Source of the DNA: Flaccisagitta enflata
Lineage: Eukaryota; Chaetognatha; Sagittoidea; Aphragmophora
Direction of reading: 5' to 3'
DNA length: 64,000 bases
Assembly (NCBI GenBank): GCA_965153355.1
Contig: OZ231127.1
Location: 95,976,001-96,040,000, forward strand
Under the pieces are notes generated by a model. The model saw nothing but the letters and a program-made list of their open reading frames with translations. It had not been told where the DNA came from and did no database searches. Positions 10,878-21,075 of the stretch are shown piece by piece. Position numbers and translations under genes: made by a program. Numbering within the stretch: position 1 is the stretch's first letter; each line of letters opens with the position of its first letter.

Positions 10878-11068
10878 GAACAAGGCCGGATACACGGCTA
10901 CCCCAGTCGCGTGCGGGTGGGCAGGAGCGTTGAGGTCCAAACATAGAGATCTAAAAAAAGTGAGGTGTGACCAACAGATAGACCGACCAACCGACTGACC
11001 GACCGACTGACCGACCAACCGACCAACCGACAAAGCGGGGTGTAGAGTCGCGTAGCAGGGGACTAAAA
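10878..11068 (-). mobile_element. F1 element, minus orientation
   Basis: AACAAGGCCGGATACACGGC then CCCAGTCGCGTGCGGGTGG at the left, a (GACC)n-type core at 10975-11030, and GTAGAGTCGCGTAGCAGGGGACTAAAA at the right. Confidence 0.8.
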
Positions 11069-11824
11069 GGTTGAGGATATTTTTTTTCTCTGACGGTCAA
11101 TATAATAGATAGTTTAAAGACCAAGTCATATTCAAATGATTTTGATAAGATCACTACGCCGATTGCATCCCGGGACTTTGCTGAATCGCTCTTAAGCGCC
11201 CCCTTCATAATATGACACACACAATTTCATTTCAAATGAGCCAATTCGCAGCTCTCTAGCTTGATGGGAACCTTTTTTAGGATCCGTTTAAAGTTTAAAT
11301 CAAAATCAATAGGAAAGAATCCCCTTAAGAAAATCCTTTTGTTTTCTTTGTTAATTTCAAATTGAGGTAGAAAGCTGCGCATTGGCTTGTTTGAAATAAA
11401 ATTATGAGTGTCCCATTATGAAGGGGGCGCATAGGAGCGATTTAGCAAAGTTCCGGGATGCAATTGGCGTAAAGATAACGCCAATTAGGGGTATCACTCC
11501 TACAGTCTGTTGTAAATACAATCCTTGAAAATCAAAGTTAACCTAATCCATTTATTAAGGAAATGGGACTAAACCAAATCCATTCACTAAGGAAATGAGA
11601 CTCCCTACACATACCCAGAAAACAGAAAACTGAGGAAACTAAAAATAAGTCGGGAGGTGTGTTTGTTATACTCTGTTAAAAAGACCATCCACAATTCAAA
11701 GTTCAAGAGAATGGGCTCTTTAGACTTTTACAGGGAACATATTTGGATCAATTCTGCGTTCTATGATACTGTACTCGTTTAAACAAAATGATATGGTGTC
11801 AAGATGAATTTGTAAAAAGCTTAC
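11069..11824. other. Non-coding DNA with an inverted repeat pair
   Basis: Segments at 11150-11230 (GCATCCCGGGACTTTGCTGA, GCGCCCCCTTCATAAT) and 11415-11470 (the same motifs inverted) form an approximately 330-bp foldback structure, probably another MITE. No coding potential was recognised. Confidence 0.55.
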
Positions 11825-12025
11825 CAAATCCACATCCGCATTGAGGACAAACCAGCGCTGTCCTTCCTCTCGCATCTGTCCAACCAGCAAATTTCCCCCA
11901 AATGTCCGACCATGCAGAGCCATAATGATCGCCATACTTTGTACAATAAGAATTTTTTTCATAATAATCACATCCGTGTCCATTGCTTGCTGTCCAATTA
12001 GGATCACATTCAACCTCTTGAGAAA
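11825..12025 (-). CDS. Six-cysteine module exon (phase 1-1), copy at 11.9 kb
   Basis: 201 nt, acceptor TTTCAG|TT, donor TTT G|GTAAGC, phase 1 at both ends. It encodes VSQEVECDPNW, GHGCDYYEKNSYCTKYGDHY, WGKFAGWTDARGRTALVCPQ and CGCG. It is clearly the counterpart of gene A exon 7 (30973-31179), with which it shares VSQEVECDP and GWTDARGR. It could be exon 7 of gene B, separated from B exon 6 by about 13.7 kb that includes the LTR element, or part of an independent gene with the 9.2- and 8.5-kb exons. Confidence 0.82.
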
Positions 12026-12162
12026 CTGAAAATCACATCAAAATTGCATCAAAATCAATATCGCAACAAAATTGATACATCCAAGACAGTTTTTACAACA
12101 GCTGCTTTTGTGAGAAGGTTCAAAAACACCTTTGGACTGGTCAGAGGCTCACTAAACCTGGC

Positions 12163-12249
12163 TCAGGGCGTGTTTCTAGTGACAACCGAAAACGCGTTTG
12201 TTCCTGTGAAAAGCATTTACAGCATGAACATATATTTAGAAATTACATC
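12163..12249 (+). mobile_element. F4 element, left part, interrupted by the LTR element
   Basis: It begins CTCAGGGCGTGTTTCTAGTG and contains AAAACGCGTTTGTTCC and CAGCATGAACATATATTTA. The right part of the same element resumes at 17806. A separate copy lies at about 23685-23937, where left and right parts are contiguous. Confidence 0.75.
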
Positions 12250-12738
12250 TGTGATTTACGGCATAGTTTCTTGCCGTCGGTTCACGCTTTTAGCGATTCA
12301 CATGTCTATTTAGCTGAGCGTGAACATGTCCTTATTTTGTCTAATTTGCATATTGAGGTGTGGATGAAATGATAAAGCCCGTCGTAATTCTACATAGCCG
12401 CCGATATGTCTATTTTTATGGAGTAAAATCTATTAACGGACAGTTTGCCACCACACCTCTCAAAAAAGACTCTAAATGGAACAAAAAAAGGGAAAAAATT
12501 ATTACACAAATCGAGATAAAACGAGACTAAAACGATAAAACGAGACTAAAACGATAAAATGACGCGATAACGATAAAAATGCAAGGCAAAAAAGATAAAA
12601 AACGCGCACACGTCTCCAGCAGCAAAATGCGATAAAAATTAAAAATCTCAAGCAACTCTATAAATCCACAGAGGCGACAAAAGAGCAATGCCACAAAAAA
12701 TGGAAACGTTGAAGCCAACAAAAAACGCATTTTTCACA
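12250..12738 (-). repeat. 3' LTR of the BEL/Pao-like element
   Basis: 489 bp, bounded by TGTGA and TCACA. It is base-for-base the same as the right LTR in every stretch compared, except for one A missing near the start (TGTGATTT versus TGTGAATTT). Both LTRs hold the same small open frame (67 codons), which is not a gene. Confidence 0.92.
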
Positions 12739-14732
12739 TTCCCCCTGGGTTTTTATTTTAAAAACAACTTCCTAAAAAGTTTCGAGAGGGGGGCAAAATC
12801 TAAGGGTAACATAAAAAGATACAAAGGGATCGGATAAGGATGGGGACACATAAACGAAAACAGCACACACACCACCCGCACTCCCCCCCTGGGGACGAAG
12901 GTGCTACTGCCCGCAGCTGGCTCAATGTACAAACACCCCTTCCCGTCCCCTTACCCGACCATGCTACCCAAAGGACAAAATCGGCGACAAAACTACAGCT
13001 AATTCAAATGGCAAATTCAAATAACAATTCAGATAATATATTAATGAGACGCACCCCTACCCCCATCAAGACCCACCACCCACCGTCTACAGGGCCGGCA
13101 CCCGATCACCGACCAAGGTGGCGCCGCTGCCTTAGGCACAGTTCCAGCTTATGTCATTATCAATGTTACCATCGATGATGAACCAACAGCTTCACGGCGG
13201 CCTTGGGGCCTTGCTGCGCAACTACCAGGACAGTGAAAGAAAAAGACAGGAACCAACCCTCACCCTTAGTGGACGACCCAATGGATATAACCAACGACTA
13301 ACGACCAAAGAAGGCCTGAAACATACCCACTAAAGGCACCATCCGCCGGGAAAAATATGGAAACCTGCCCTAGGGGCCCGCCCAACAAGACAGGAAGGGG
13401 AGGGACTCAATAAAGGGGCAATTAACGCAGACCTCCTCTATCTCTCCCTTGAAAATCTCCCCCACTCAACAATATGTAACTACCCCAACCATGCCGCTGT
13501 CCGGGAGTATAATCACTCGCGAATGGATGAGGCTTCTTTTTTGAGTTAAAGGATCATCGAAGACAAGGGCCGCCGCCAAATTGTCCATTGACCTAAACGC
13601 CCGCACGAAAGAGTCAATTTCACCCTGGCTGCCAAGACGAGACACGAGAGAGTCGGCGTTGAGGCGCATTTACCTAGGTAAAATGGGTGTGGGATAGGGA
13701 AGGGGGGTTTGGGGCCTTGTGGTATTTCCAGACACGGGAACATGGCCAGAAATACATAAGGGATTAGAATATGGCAATGACAGGAAATACTACACTTAAA
13801 ATAAATAGTTAAAAACCAGCCAACGTGTAAATGACACGTTAAGAACAGATGGATAAAAACGCGTAAACGCAAAACGACAACGATATCATGATAAAAACGC
13901 GATACGCAAAACGACAATGAAAATCAATAATAATGACCAACAGTAAAAAATGAGGAAAAAGGCAAAGGGGAAAGCAAAAAGACAAACGGAAAGGAGCGAA
14001 CGGAAAACGAGAAAAAGAGCGCACAAGAACAAGGCAGAAAACAAAGAGAAAAGAAGAGGCGCACCAAACAAAAACAAACCAGAAAGAAAGAACGAGAGAG
14101 AGAACGAGGGAGAGAACGAGAGAGAGAACGAGACACAGAACGAGAGGGAGAAAGAGAACGAGAGAGAACAAGAAAAAGAACAAACAGAACCAAGGAGGAC
14201 GGCGACCGAGAACGAGAAAAAAAACGAACGAAAGCAAAAGAGAGAGAAACAGAAGGGAAAAGAGAGAAAAAAAAAAAAAAAACAAAACAAAACAAAAGAA
14301 AACAAGAAATCAAACAGCCCCCATCACCTTTAGTAGGACAACGACGAAGGGGCGCGGAACTCGACTGCCAGGAATCCATCCTACTTCCGTTGGAGGTAGA
14401 GAGACGTAGCCAATGGAGGAGGAGGAGGAGGAGAAGACGGAGGAAAGGAGATAGATCGGCGCCATCTTGGAAACGAATCGGAGATGACGAGCGCCGCCAT
14501 ATTTCTTCCTGCGTGGGCCGGAGGTGATCACGCGCGCCCTCCAGCAATCAAAAAAAAAAAAAAAACGTCCGGAAGCAACTGTAGGGTGAATACAAAGAAA
14601 ACACACAGACAGAGGACGCAAAAACGTTATCAAAACACTGACAGATAAGAGGCGGGAAAAGAAAGGGCTATGCATTGAAACGAATTGACTCAGTGCAACA
14701 TGGTCAAGCAATCCTCAATGTCAATCACTCTT
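12739..14732 (-). other. Interior of the LTR element downstream of gag, without recognisable pol
   Basis: No RT, RNase H or integrase motifs were seen in any frame. A purine-rich (on +) low-complexity block at 13950-14290 (GAACGAGAGAGAGAACGAGG type) gives long but meaningless S/F/L-rich frames on the minus strand. A 67-codon frame at 13466-13669 has no recognised similarity. Confidence 0.6.
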
Positions 14733-14957
14733 TCAAGTGAACTTATCCGTTTTAGAAGTGTCGATATGGAACGCATTAAAATGCATTCCATCGCCAAAAT
14801 CCAAAATCCAGCTGTCAAAGGCCCCTCCACCGGACAAATGGAAGACTTCAAGGAGCTGGGGACACGTCTGTTCGCAATCACGTGACTTGTATGGACATGA
14901 AGGGCGCGCTTGCGGAAGTGAGGCAAGAAGGATAAATTGGATGGTACAATGACTCAT
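14733..14957 (-). CDS. Short second ORF overlapping gag, possible degenerate protease region
   Basis: 74 codons; the start codon overlaps the gag stop (ATGA). It contains SGGGAFDSWILDFGDGMHF, which loosely resembles the active-site region of retroelement aspartic proteases (W-I-L-D-[ST]-G). The residue after D is F rather than S/T, so a functional protease is not supported. Alternatively it may be an unrelated short frame. Low confidence for function, moderate for the overlap being real. Confidence 0.35.
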   Translation of the reverse strand: MSHCTIQFILLASLPQARPSCPYKSRDCEQTCPQLLEVFHLSGGGAFDSWILDFGDGMHFNAFHIDTSKTDKFT

Positions 14958-16981
14958 TGATTAAAATTGCGGCCGTGAAGGATCGTTGCGTGGGCTCGGC
15001 CGCACATTTGACATGTTGGTTTATTGTCGCAGTATTTGGCCGTGTGGCCCTTTACAAAGCAATGGTAGCAGAGTTCGCGCTTCGACAAAATGTCCACTCT
15101 TGAGTCGACGGAGACTTCTATCAAAATGGGGCACTGGGAGGTAGGGTGGGGATGGCCACAAACCCCACACACCGTCGAATGTTCGTCGGATGGTATTTGT
15201 CCACTTTTCCTTTTAATTATTGCCCATCGCTCCACCAGTTCTACCAAATTACGGTAGTCATAGCTACCCCGGCCACTTATTTCTGATTCAAAGTTTTCCG
15301 TCCAAAATTTGTCGGCGAGATGAGGGAGTCGATTATTGAGGATGAGACGAAGTCTACTGTCGTTATGACACACCTCTACCTCTCCACACACCATCGCCAC
15401 CTTTTCAGCCTTCAGCAATTCCGCGTATAGGAGAAAGTGGGCCTTGTAATCATGCTCTGCGATTGGAGGAGCGGATGCGATTCCATCAAGCAGTGCGCCA
15501 ACCATACTTGAGTCCCCTTGGAATATCGTGTCCATCCGTTTAAAGCACTGCTCCAACTCATGGGCGGCAGTTTCTGCTGTCACGCCAATTGTCGCCGTCA
15601 TGATGACATCAGATACAGGGCCACTAAACCAATGTGGTAACTCCAAAATCATGTCCATCTCCGTAATTCCCCTGTTGTTTGCAGCCTCCAGAAATCTCCG
15701 TTTCACGACAACGTAGTCTGTGGGCGTCAATGACTGGTATGGAGTTCTTGGCCGTGCCTTCTCCAAATTCTTGTAGCCAATCTCTCGCCATCGAATGAAA
15801 TTATCTGCATGGGATGCCGCGAGAAATTTCTCAATGGCACCCTCTGACAGGGGCTGATGGGCTAAACCCTGTCGAGCTGCTTGGGCACCCATTTGACGCC
15901 GCGTTAAAGGAGATGAAGGAGGATGAGGAGAATGAACGTGGTGTTCATCGATAGGATGATATTCGTTGACCCCACAAAACGCTGACTGCTGCTGGGGTAC
16001 GTAGTCTTCCTTTACGATTGTACCACGCAGTAGAGGCGGAGGAGGAGGAGGGTTGGAATGATGGCGATGAGTTTGTGTTGTCTGAGGATTACGGTAATCT
16101 GTGCCTGTCGGGTGTTCCTGGGGTGGTTGCTGATGTCGATGACCACCGCCGACTCCCTCTGACCGCTCACGATCTCCACCCACCTGCCTGACAACCTCAC
16201 CATCACCATTTGCAGCTCTAGCAAACCAATCCCCTTTGACGTGACATTGCTGCTGATGATGTTGTTGACGAGCCTGTTGACGCGCTGGTGGTTGCTGATG
16301 GCGCTGCTGGAGCTGCTCGTGTACCGGCTCCTGCGTTGTTCCATCCATGGAGGAATGATGCGTTGGCCTAACATCCCGCTGCCCTAACGCGCCACCTAAT
16401 CCACCTCGATTCAGGTCATTCAAATTCATGCGCTGCACTGTCTCGTCAACCGCTTCCGCACCTATCCCCAGTTTATGAGGGGCACGTTGGCGATATTTAA
16501 GGATCTCCTCCGTTGTTGGGAAATTGTCGGAGTATAAGTCTGTTGCGAAGAATTTCATCTTGGCCCATTTGCTGCGCACAGTTTTCAGGCTATTTGCAGA
16601 GTAAGTCCACAAGTCATATGCACCATCAAGCTCGCCTGATTTCGAAATGTCGTTGGTTTTAGCGAGGTAGCGATATACAATTGCCTGAAGACTATCACGC
16701 GCAAAGTCTGAATCTGCAGCCGCCATTTCATCGTCTGGGTCGGTTACCACGTCGTTAAAGGCCATTTGAGCCTCATTGAGGGCAACCACCACATTCGCAC
16801 GCATCTCACGCAGCTCGACGATAAGTTCGTGCTGGCAACCCGCAAAATATGATGCCAAGGATGAAATTGAGGTGTCATGCACACCCCCACCATCCATCGT
16901 TGCCGATGGAGCAGACATTTTAGCGTCCAATGGAAACTGGCGCGATAACGTTTTTAGTCCATTTTGCTTGGACGTAATCAC
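14954..16981 (-). CDS. gag: BEL/Pao-like gag polyprotein
   Basis: 675 codons, intact. The N-terminal third has a helical region (about residues 40-190). A Q/H/R/P-rich low-complexity linker follows (about 215-345). Then comes a conserved gag core with RMDTIFQGDSSMVGALLDGI and LLYAELLKAEKVA. The C-terminus has zinc-binding motifs: CGVCGHPHPTSQC, the CCHC knuckle CYHCFVKGHTAKYC, and CQMCGRAHATILH. The CCHC knuckle followed by C-x2-C-x3-H-x4-H and ending near the C-terminus is the layout of BEL/Pao gag. The protein should package element RNA into cytoplasmic particles. The start could also be an internal ATG at residue 22 (MSAPSATMDGG). Confidence 0.88.
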   Translation of the reverse strand: MITSKQNGLKTLSRQFPLDAKMSAPSATMDGGGVHDTSISSLASYFAGCQHELIVELREMRANVVVALNEAQMAFNDVVTDPDDEMAAADSDFARDSLQAIVYRYLAKTNDISKSGELDGAYDLWTYSANSLKTVRSKWAKMKFFATDLYSDNFPTTEEILKYRQRAPHKLGIGAEAVDETVQRMNLNDLNRGGLGGALGQRDVRPTHHSSMDGTTQEPVHEQLQQRHQQPPARQQARQQHHQQQCHVKGDWFARAANGDGEVVRQVGGDRERSEGVGGGHRHQQPPQEHPTGTDYRNPQTTQTHRHHSNPPPPPPLLRGTIVKEDYVPQQQSAFCGVNEYHPIDEHHVHSPHPPSSPLTRRQMGAQAARQGLAHQPLSEGAIEKFLAASHADNFIRWREIGYKNLEKARPRTPYQSLTPTDYVVVKRRFLEAANNRGITEMDMILELPHWFSGPVSDVIMTATIGVTAETAAHELEQCFKRMDTIFQGDSSMVGALLDGIASAPPIAEHDYKAHFLLYAELLKAEKVAMVCGEVEVCHNDSRLRLILNNRLPHLADKFWTENFESEISGRGSYDYRNLVELVERWAIIKRKSGQIPSDEHSTVCGVCGHPHPTSQCPILIEVSVDSRVDILSKRELCYHCFVKGHTAKYCDNKPTCQMCGRAHATILHGRNFNQ

Positions 16982-17310
16982 TTGCTTAATTCACGTCGAA
17001 ATTCAGGGTCAGTTAAGCATCACCTCGTCGGTCTTTAGCACGCAAGAAGCACGCAAGAAGCACGCAAGAAGCACGCAAGAACGCCAAAAAACGGATCAGG
17101 TTCGCCACCACCGACGCCAATTGCACATGGGGAAAGGCGCAAATACATTTCGACGATAAAAGGACGATTCGTCGACGCGTGTTTCTCTCATTGACATCAC
17201 GTCCCGGCGCCCCGGCGCCTGGGGCCGTCACTAGCATGACAGCAGCCTGGGTCAGGGCAGGAGACACGAATAGACGAGTGAAGACGGCGTCGATTTTTAA
17301 TAGATTTTAC

Positions 17311-17800
17311 TGTGAATTTACGGCATAGTTTCTTGCCGTCGGTTCACGCTTTTAGCGATTCACATGTCTATTTAGCTGAGCGTGAACATGTCCTTATTTT
17401 GTCTAATTTGCATATTGAGGTGTGGATGAAATGATAAAGCCCGTCGTAATTCTACATAGCCGCCGATATGTCTATTTTTATGGAGTAAAATCTATTAACG
17501 GACAGTTTGCCACCACACCTCTCAAAAAAGACTCTAAATGGAACAAAAAAAGGGAAAAAATTATTACACAAATCGAGATAAAACGAGACTAAAACGATAA
17601 AACGAGACTAAAACGATAAAATGACGCGATAACGATAAAAATGCAAGGCAAAAAAGATAAAAAACGCGCACACGTCTCCAGCAGCAAAATGCGATAAAAA
17701 TTAAAAATCTCAAGCAACTCTATAAATCCACAGAGGCGACAAAAGAGCAATGCCACAAAAAATGGAAACGTTGAAGCCAACAAAAAACGCATTTTTCACA
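17311..17800 (-). repeat. 5' LTR of the BEL/Pao-like element
   Basis: 490 bp. With the gag on the minus strand this LTR should hold the promoter. The adjoining internal sequence (minus strand GTAAAATCTATT) does not look like a standard tRNA-complementary primer site. A GGCGCCGGGACG-type segment that could serve lies about 100 bp inside, near 17200-17215, which is unusual. Confidence 0.92.
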
Positions 17801-17805
17801 ACATC

Positions 17806-17997
17806 TGTCCCACAAGGGAGTGAGCGAAGTAAGTGAGCAAGCCCGTGAATGGAGCAAGCGAGCGTAGCAAAGCAAGCATAGCAAAGCGAAGCGCTGCAGA
17901 GCGAGTGAGCGATTGAGTGGAGTGAGCGGTGAGCGAGCGACCAAGTGGCCCGTTAAAGACGCGATTGTCTCTGACTAAAAACGCCCCCTCAGTACAT
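17806..17997 (+). mobile_element. F4 element, right part, with GAGC-rich core
   Basis: It resumes after the LTR target duplication with CACAAGGGAGTGAGCGAAGT, then a degenerate (GAGCGA/GAGTGA)n stretch, and ends with AAAAACGCCCCCTCAG, the imperfect inverse of the left end CTCAGGGCGTGTTT. Confidence 0.75.
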
Positions 17998-18587
17998 TAG
18001 AAGTGGTGGAATACCAAAATTCACTGCATGCTTTGCACCACTAGAGGGAGGTGTAAAGTTGAAACTACCATACTCGGAAAGTTTTCAATGTAGGAGCAAC
18101 ATATAAAATGGGAAAGACATGAAAAGGTATCCATTTATAATGAGAAGGGTCGGCGCATTGCACTTGTTTTTTAGTGGGTTTATCCCTTAAAATGCCTTTT
18201 TTCAACATTTTTCCCTCTTTTTTCCAAAATGTTGTCTCATTGGCCTTTGGGTTTATATCTTGCTACTGAGCTATTGCTGTTTATTATGAGAAGATTAAAA
18301 AAGTTTTTAAAAATTCATAAAAGTTTTTAGAAATTTAAAAAAGTGTAAATCAAGAGGAAGAGGAGGAAGAGGAGGAGGAGGAGGAAGAGGAGGACGACTA
18401 TGACAATGAACAAACCAAGCGTTTTTCCTTCATGCTAACCTTTTTGCATTGCTTAAGATTGATTCCCACAGTTTTTTTTTTTGGTCAATAGGGTAGAACT
18501 TTGAAATCTTTTCAGCCTCTTTACCTCTTCACATGTCTTTCAATCTCTATAAGAGGCTATGTCTGTCGATTTGAGGGTCCATAAACC
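17998..18587. other. Non-coding DNA
   Basis: No gene seen. A GAGGAAGAGGAGGAGG run lies at 18353-18395 and a short F1-like fragment (ATAAGAGGCTATGTCTGTCG) at 18548-18570. Confidence 0.5.
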
Positions 18588-18960
18588 AAAAGTGTATAAT
18601 AGGATGGGCTCAATATGGGCATTCGAAAAACAAATTATTTCCAAGCACTTTTCATGTTCCAATTGCATAATTAGAGCTCAATCTACTTGCAAAATTGATT
18701 CGGACTTGATCTTGACACCCCGTCATTGAAAGATGTGATTTTAAAGAGAAAAGAACAAATTGTTTTTTATGAAGAAATACTTAAATCTTTAGAAAATCAT
18801 AACTTCTCTTCTAATTGGTCAAAAATTTTGGGATTGGCCTCGTTCGACAGCTTTTTTTTAGAATTATTTTCATACAAAATTTCAGCTCAATCGGCAGAGC
18901 GGTTTCTGAGAAATTTGATTTTAAGAATAATAATTCAAAAGAAATTTTACAAAATTTGAT
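18588..18960 (+). repeat. Left arm of a ~3.8-kb inverted repeat
   Basis: AGTGTATAATAGGATGGGCT, TTTCCAAGCACTTTTCATGT and ATTGGTCAAAAATTTTGGGA segments all return in inverted orientation between 22070 and 22441. The divergence is substantial. Confidence 0.75.
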
Positions 18961-19188
18961 TAAATTTCATACAATTTCAGCATATATCACAATTACTCTT
19001 TCAACTTGCGTTGACAGTGTGTGGCTGGCAGTCTGGCACACTACAACCAACCGATGGTTGGTTTGTCTGACCAAAAGGTGATCTGTTTGTCTGTCTGTCG
19101 ATCAATTGGTGGGGAGAGCATATTTTCGTTTATTTTTGTATCAGTACCGATGTACATATGGCTTTCTGTTTCTGTCTAGTGAAATGTA

Positions 19189-20106
19189 CAGTTAAACCCC
19201 GATCCAACGGATTTCAAGGGAACAAGTTTGTAGTCGCGTGCTACGCGACTCTACACCCTGCTATGTCGGTCCGTCGGTCCGTCGGTTGGTCCGTCCCCTT
19301 TTTGGGCAGTGGCGAAGGGGTTGATGACCTATGCTTTCACACATATGGGAAATTTTCTCCTTCTCCTCCTCCTCCGTCCGTCCGTACCCCCCCCCCCCAG
19401 CTCAGAGGCCCAAATTCTAGTCCCGAGACCCAAATCCCAGTCTCGTGGGCCAAATCCTATCCAAAAGGCCCAAATCCTAGCCTCAAGGCCCAAATCCCAG
19501 CCTTGAGATCCAAATCTCATCTTTTAGGCTCAAATCCCAGCTGTGAGGCCTAAATCTAAGCCTCAAGGTTCATATCTCAGCCTCAAGGATGAGATTTAGG
19601 TCTCAAGGCTGAGATTTGAGCCTCCAGGCTAGGATTTGGGCCTGAGCTAGGATTGGGGCTTTTGGTAGGATTTGGCCACGAGACTGGTTTGGGTCTCAGG
19701 ACAAGAATTTGGGCTGGAGCTGGGGGAGGGGGCGGGCGGACGGAGGAGAGGAGAAAGAAAATTCCCATGTGTGGCAGGTCATCGACGCTCGCGGCCGCTG
19801 CTGCTTCCTTCAGCTTCAAGCACAACCTACTGGGCGGGGCGGTACCGCTGACCATCTAACTCTTTTGCGGCTATTACTTTTTCAGCGTTTTGAGCTTTTT
19901 GAGCATACGGCTCCTGCCCAGTGACCTTCTCCAGCACTGCTCCAGCACCCAGCAACTAGGATAGCCGTGTATCCGGCCTTATTTCTGTAATAGATGGAAT
20001 TTTGTTACTGCCAACATAGGAAATAAAAGAGCAAAGGGACTATGAATTTTTATCTGTTATAGGCGGAATTCCGTTGCTGGCGGGTCCCTTAGAGCGGGTT
20101 CAACTG
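19189..20106. mobile_element. F3 MITE split by an F1/F2 composite
   Basis: The left end CAGTTAAACCCCGATCCAAC is preceded by TA (19187-19188) and the right end GGGTTCAACTG is followed by TA (20107-20108). Removing 19231-19984 restores a colinear F3 of about 165 bp. Confidence 0.8.
19231..19984 (+). mobile_element. F1 element carrying an F2-like interior, inserted in F3
   Basis: It starts TAGTCGCGTGCTACGCGACT with a GTCGGTCCGTCGGTCCGTCG core and ends AGGATAGCCGTGTATCCGGCC. Its interior (about 19300-19870) is an F2 copy: GGGCAGTGGCGAAGGGG, ATGACCTATGCTTTCACACA and a (AGGCCCAAATCCCAGCCTC)n tandem on the left, with inverted arms and GGTACCGCTGACCATCTAAC on the right. Confidence 0.8.
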
Positions 20107-20379
20107 TATCTCGATCGGTTGCATATAGAGACAGCACGGTGTTACATGTATGACTAGAACAAATGCGTCAAATCAAGTAATTTCAGTCAGAGGCAGGCCT
20201 GATTTTAGTGGTTTATTTGGAAGGGCCAGTCGGGCTTGCTCCCCACATTTCGACAGAGCCCGACGGGAAAAATATGAGCCCGATATGAACGATTTTGCCA
20301 AATTTTCTAATTTTATCAGCCTAAGTTTGTGATAATATTTACTGATTAGATGATGCAATGATGTGATAATCACGAATTG

Positions 20380-20480
20380 TATACAATGCGTAAAATGCTC
20401 AAAAAGTGACTAGATCTTTAGCCATTTTACTTGTTAATATGTAAAATGCTCAAAAAATGACAAGATCTTTAGCCGTTTTA
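20380..20480 (+). repeat. Short direct duplication
   Basis: The ~50-bp segment ATGCTCAAAAAGTGACTAGA ... CATTTTACTTG (about 20394-20440) is repeated at about 20443-20485 with few changes. Confidence 0.6.
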
Positions 20481-20705
20481 CTTGATCAGCCAAAACACTT
20501 TGAATCCATCCCCATGAGAGAGAGAGCCTGCCTGGCTCAGAGCTCGCAAAATATGAGAGCCCGAGGGTAAAACATAGCAGCGGGCTCGCTCTTAAATCAG
20601 GCCTGATGATAAGTGCAGATTCCCAGTTGCTTCCATCCTGAGTGCTTTGCAAGGTTTCATGATTATTTGAGCGAGAGTGTGTGTGTGTTTGTATGTTTGC
20701 TTGTA

Positions 20706-20712
<7 letters not shown>

Positions 20713-20781
<69 letters not shown>

Positions 20782-20784
20782 GTG
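20713..20784. repeat. (GT)n microsatellite
   Basis: Pure GT for about 70 bp, flanked by degenerate TGTGTGTT/GTGTGTC repeats to 20836. Confidence 0.95.
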
Positions 20785-21075
20785 TGTGTTGTGTGTCTTG
20801 TGTGTCTTGTGTGTCATGTGTGTCTGTGTGTCTGTGAGTGCTGGCGTTGATCTACCTGGGCATCTATTCGTGCGTCAGGTCCGTTTTTTTTGTGTTTCCT
20901 TTGTTTCTTGTTCGTTCATTTATCCAATTCAAAACCATAAGGCCTTCTCCGCTCACACACAACCTTCTTGGTGCGCCTGAACCTTTGGCGACATGGGAAA
21001 GCAGGCATCCAGGAAGATGCACGGGACAAAAGAAGTAATACATTGCAATGAGAAGGTAATGAAGAAAAAAATTAC

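Larger units (their letters stand above)
12250..17800 (-). mobile_element. Young non-autonomous BEL/Pao-like LTR retrotransposon
   Basis: Two near-identical LTRs (TGTGA...TCACA) flank a 4.57-kb interior and the whole is bordered by the 5-bp target duplication ACATC (12245-12249 and 17801-17805). The gag ORF (16981-14954) sets the sense as the minus strand, so the right LTR is the 5' LTR. A purine tract (AGGGGGAA on the minus strand) directly abuts the 3' LTR, as expected of a polypurine tract. Only gag and a short overlapping second ORF are present; no reverse transcriptase, RNase H or integrase motif was found in the 2.2 kb between gag and the 3' LTR. A 4-6-bp target duplication and the gag zinc knuckles agree with BEL/Pao. 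Confidence 0.9.

Noticed and set aside
10878-11068. Canonical Helitron 3' end (hairpin plus CTAA) when F1 is read in reverse
   Set aside because: The palindrome directly abuts CTAA with no usual spacer and the other end lacks TC. The Helentron-associated layout in the opposite orientation fits better.
13839-14547. S/F/L-rich ORFs of 130-207 codons in the LTR element interior
   Set aside because: They come from a purine-rich low-complexity block (GAACGAGAGAG type), not a pol or env gene.
12527-17792. Two identical 67-codon ORFs
   Set aside because: They lie inside the two LTRs and are identical because the LTRs are; no coding evidence.
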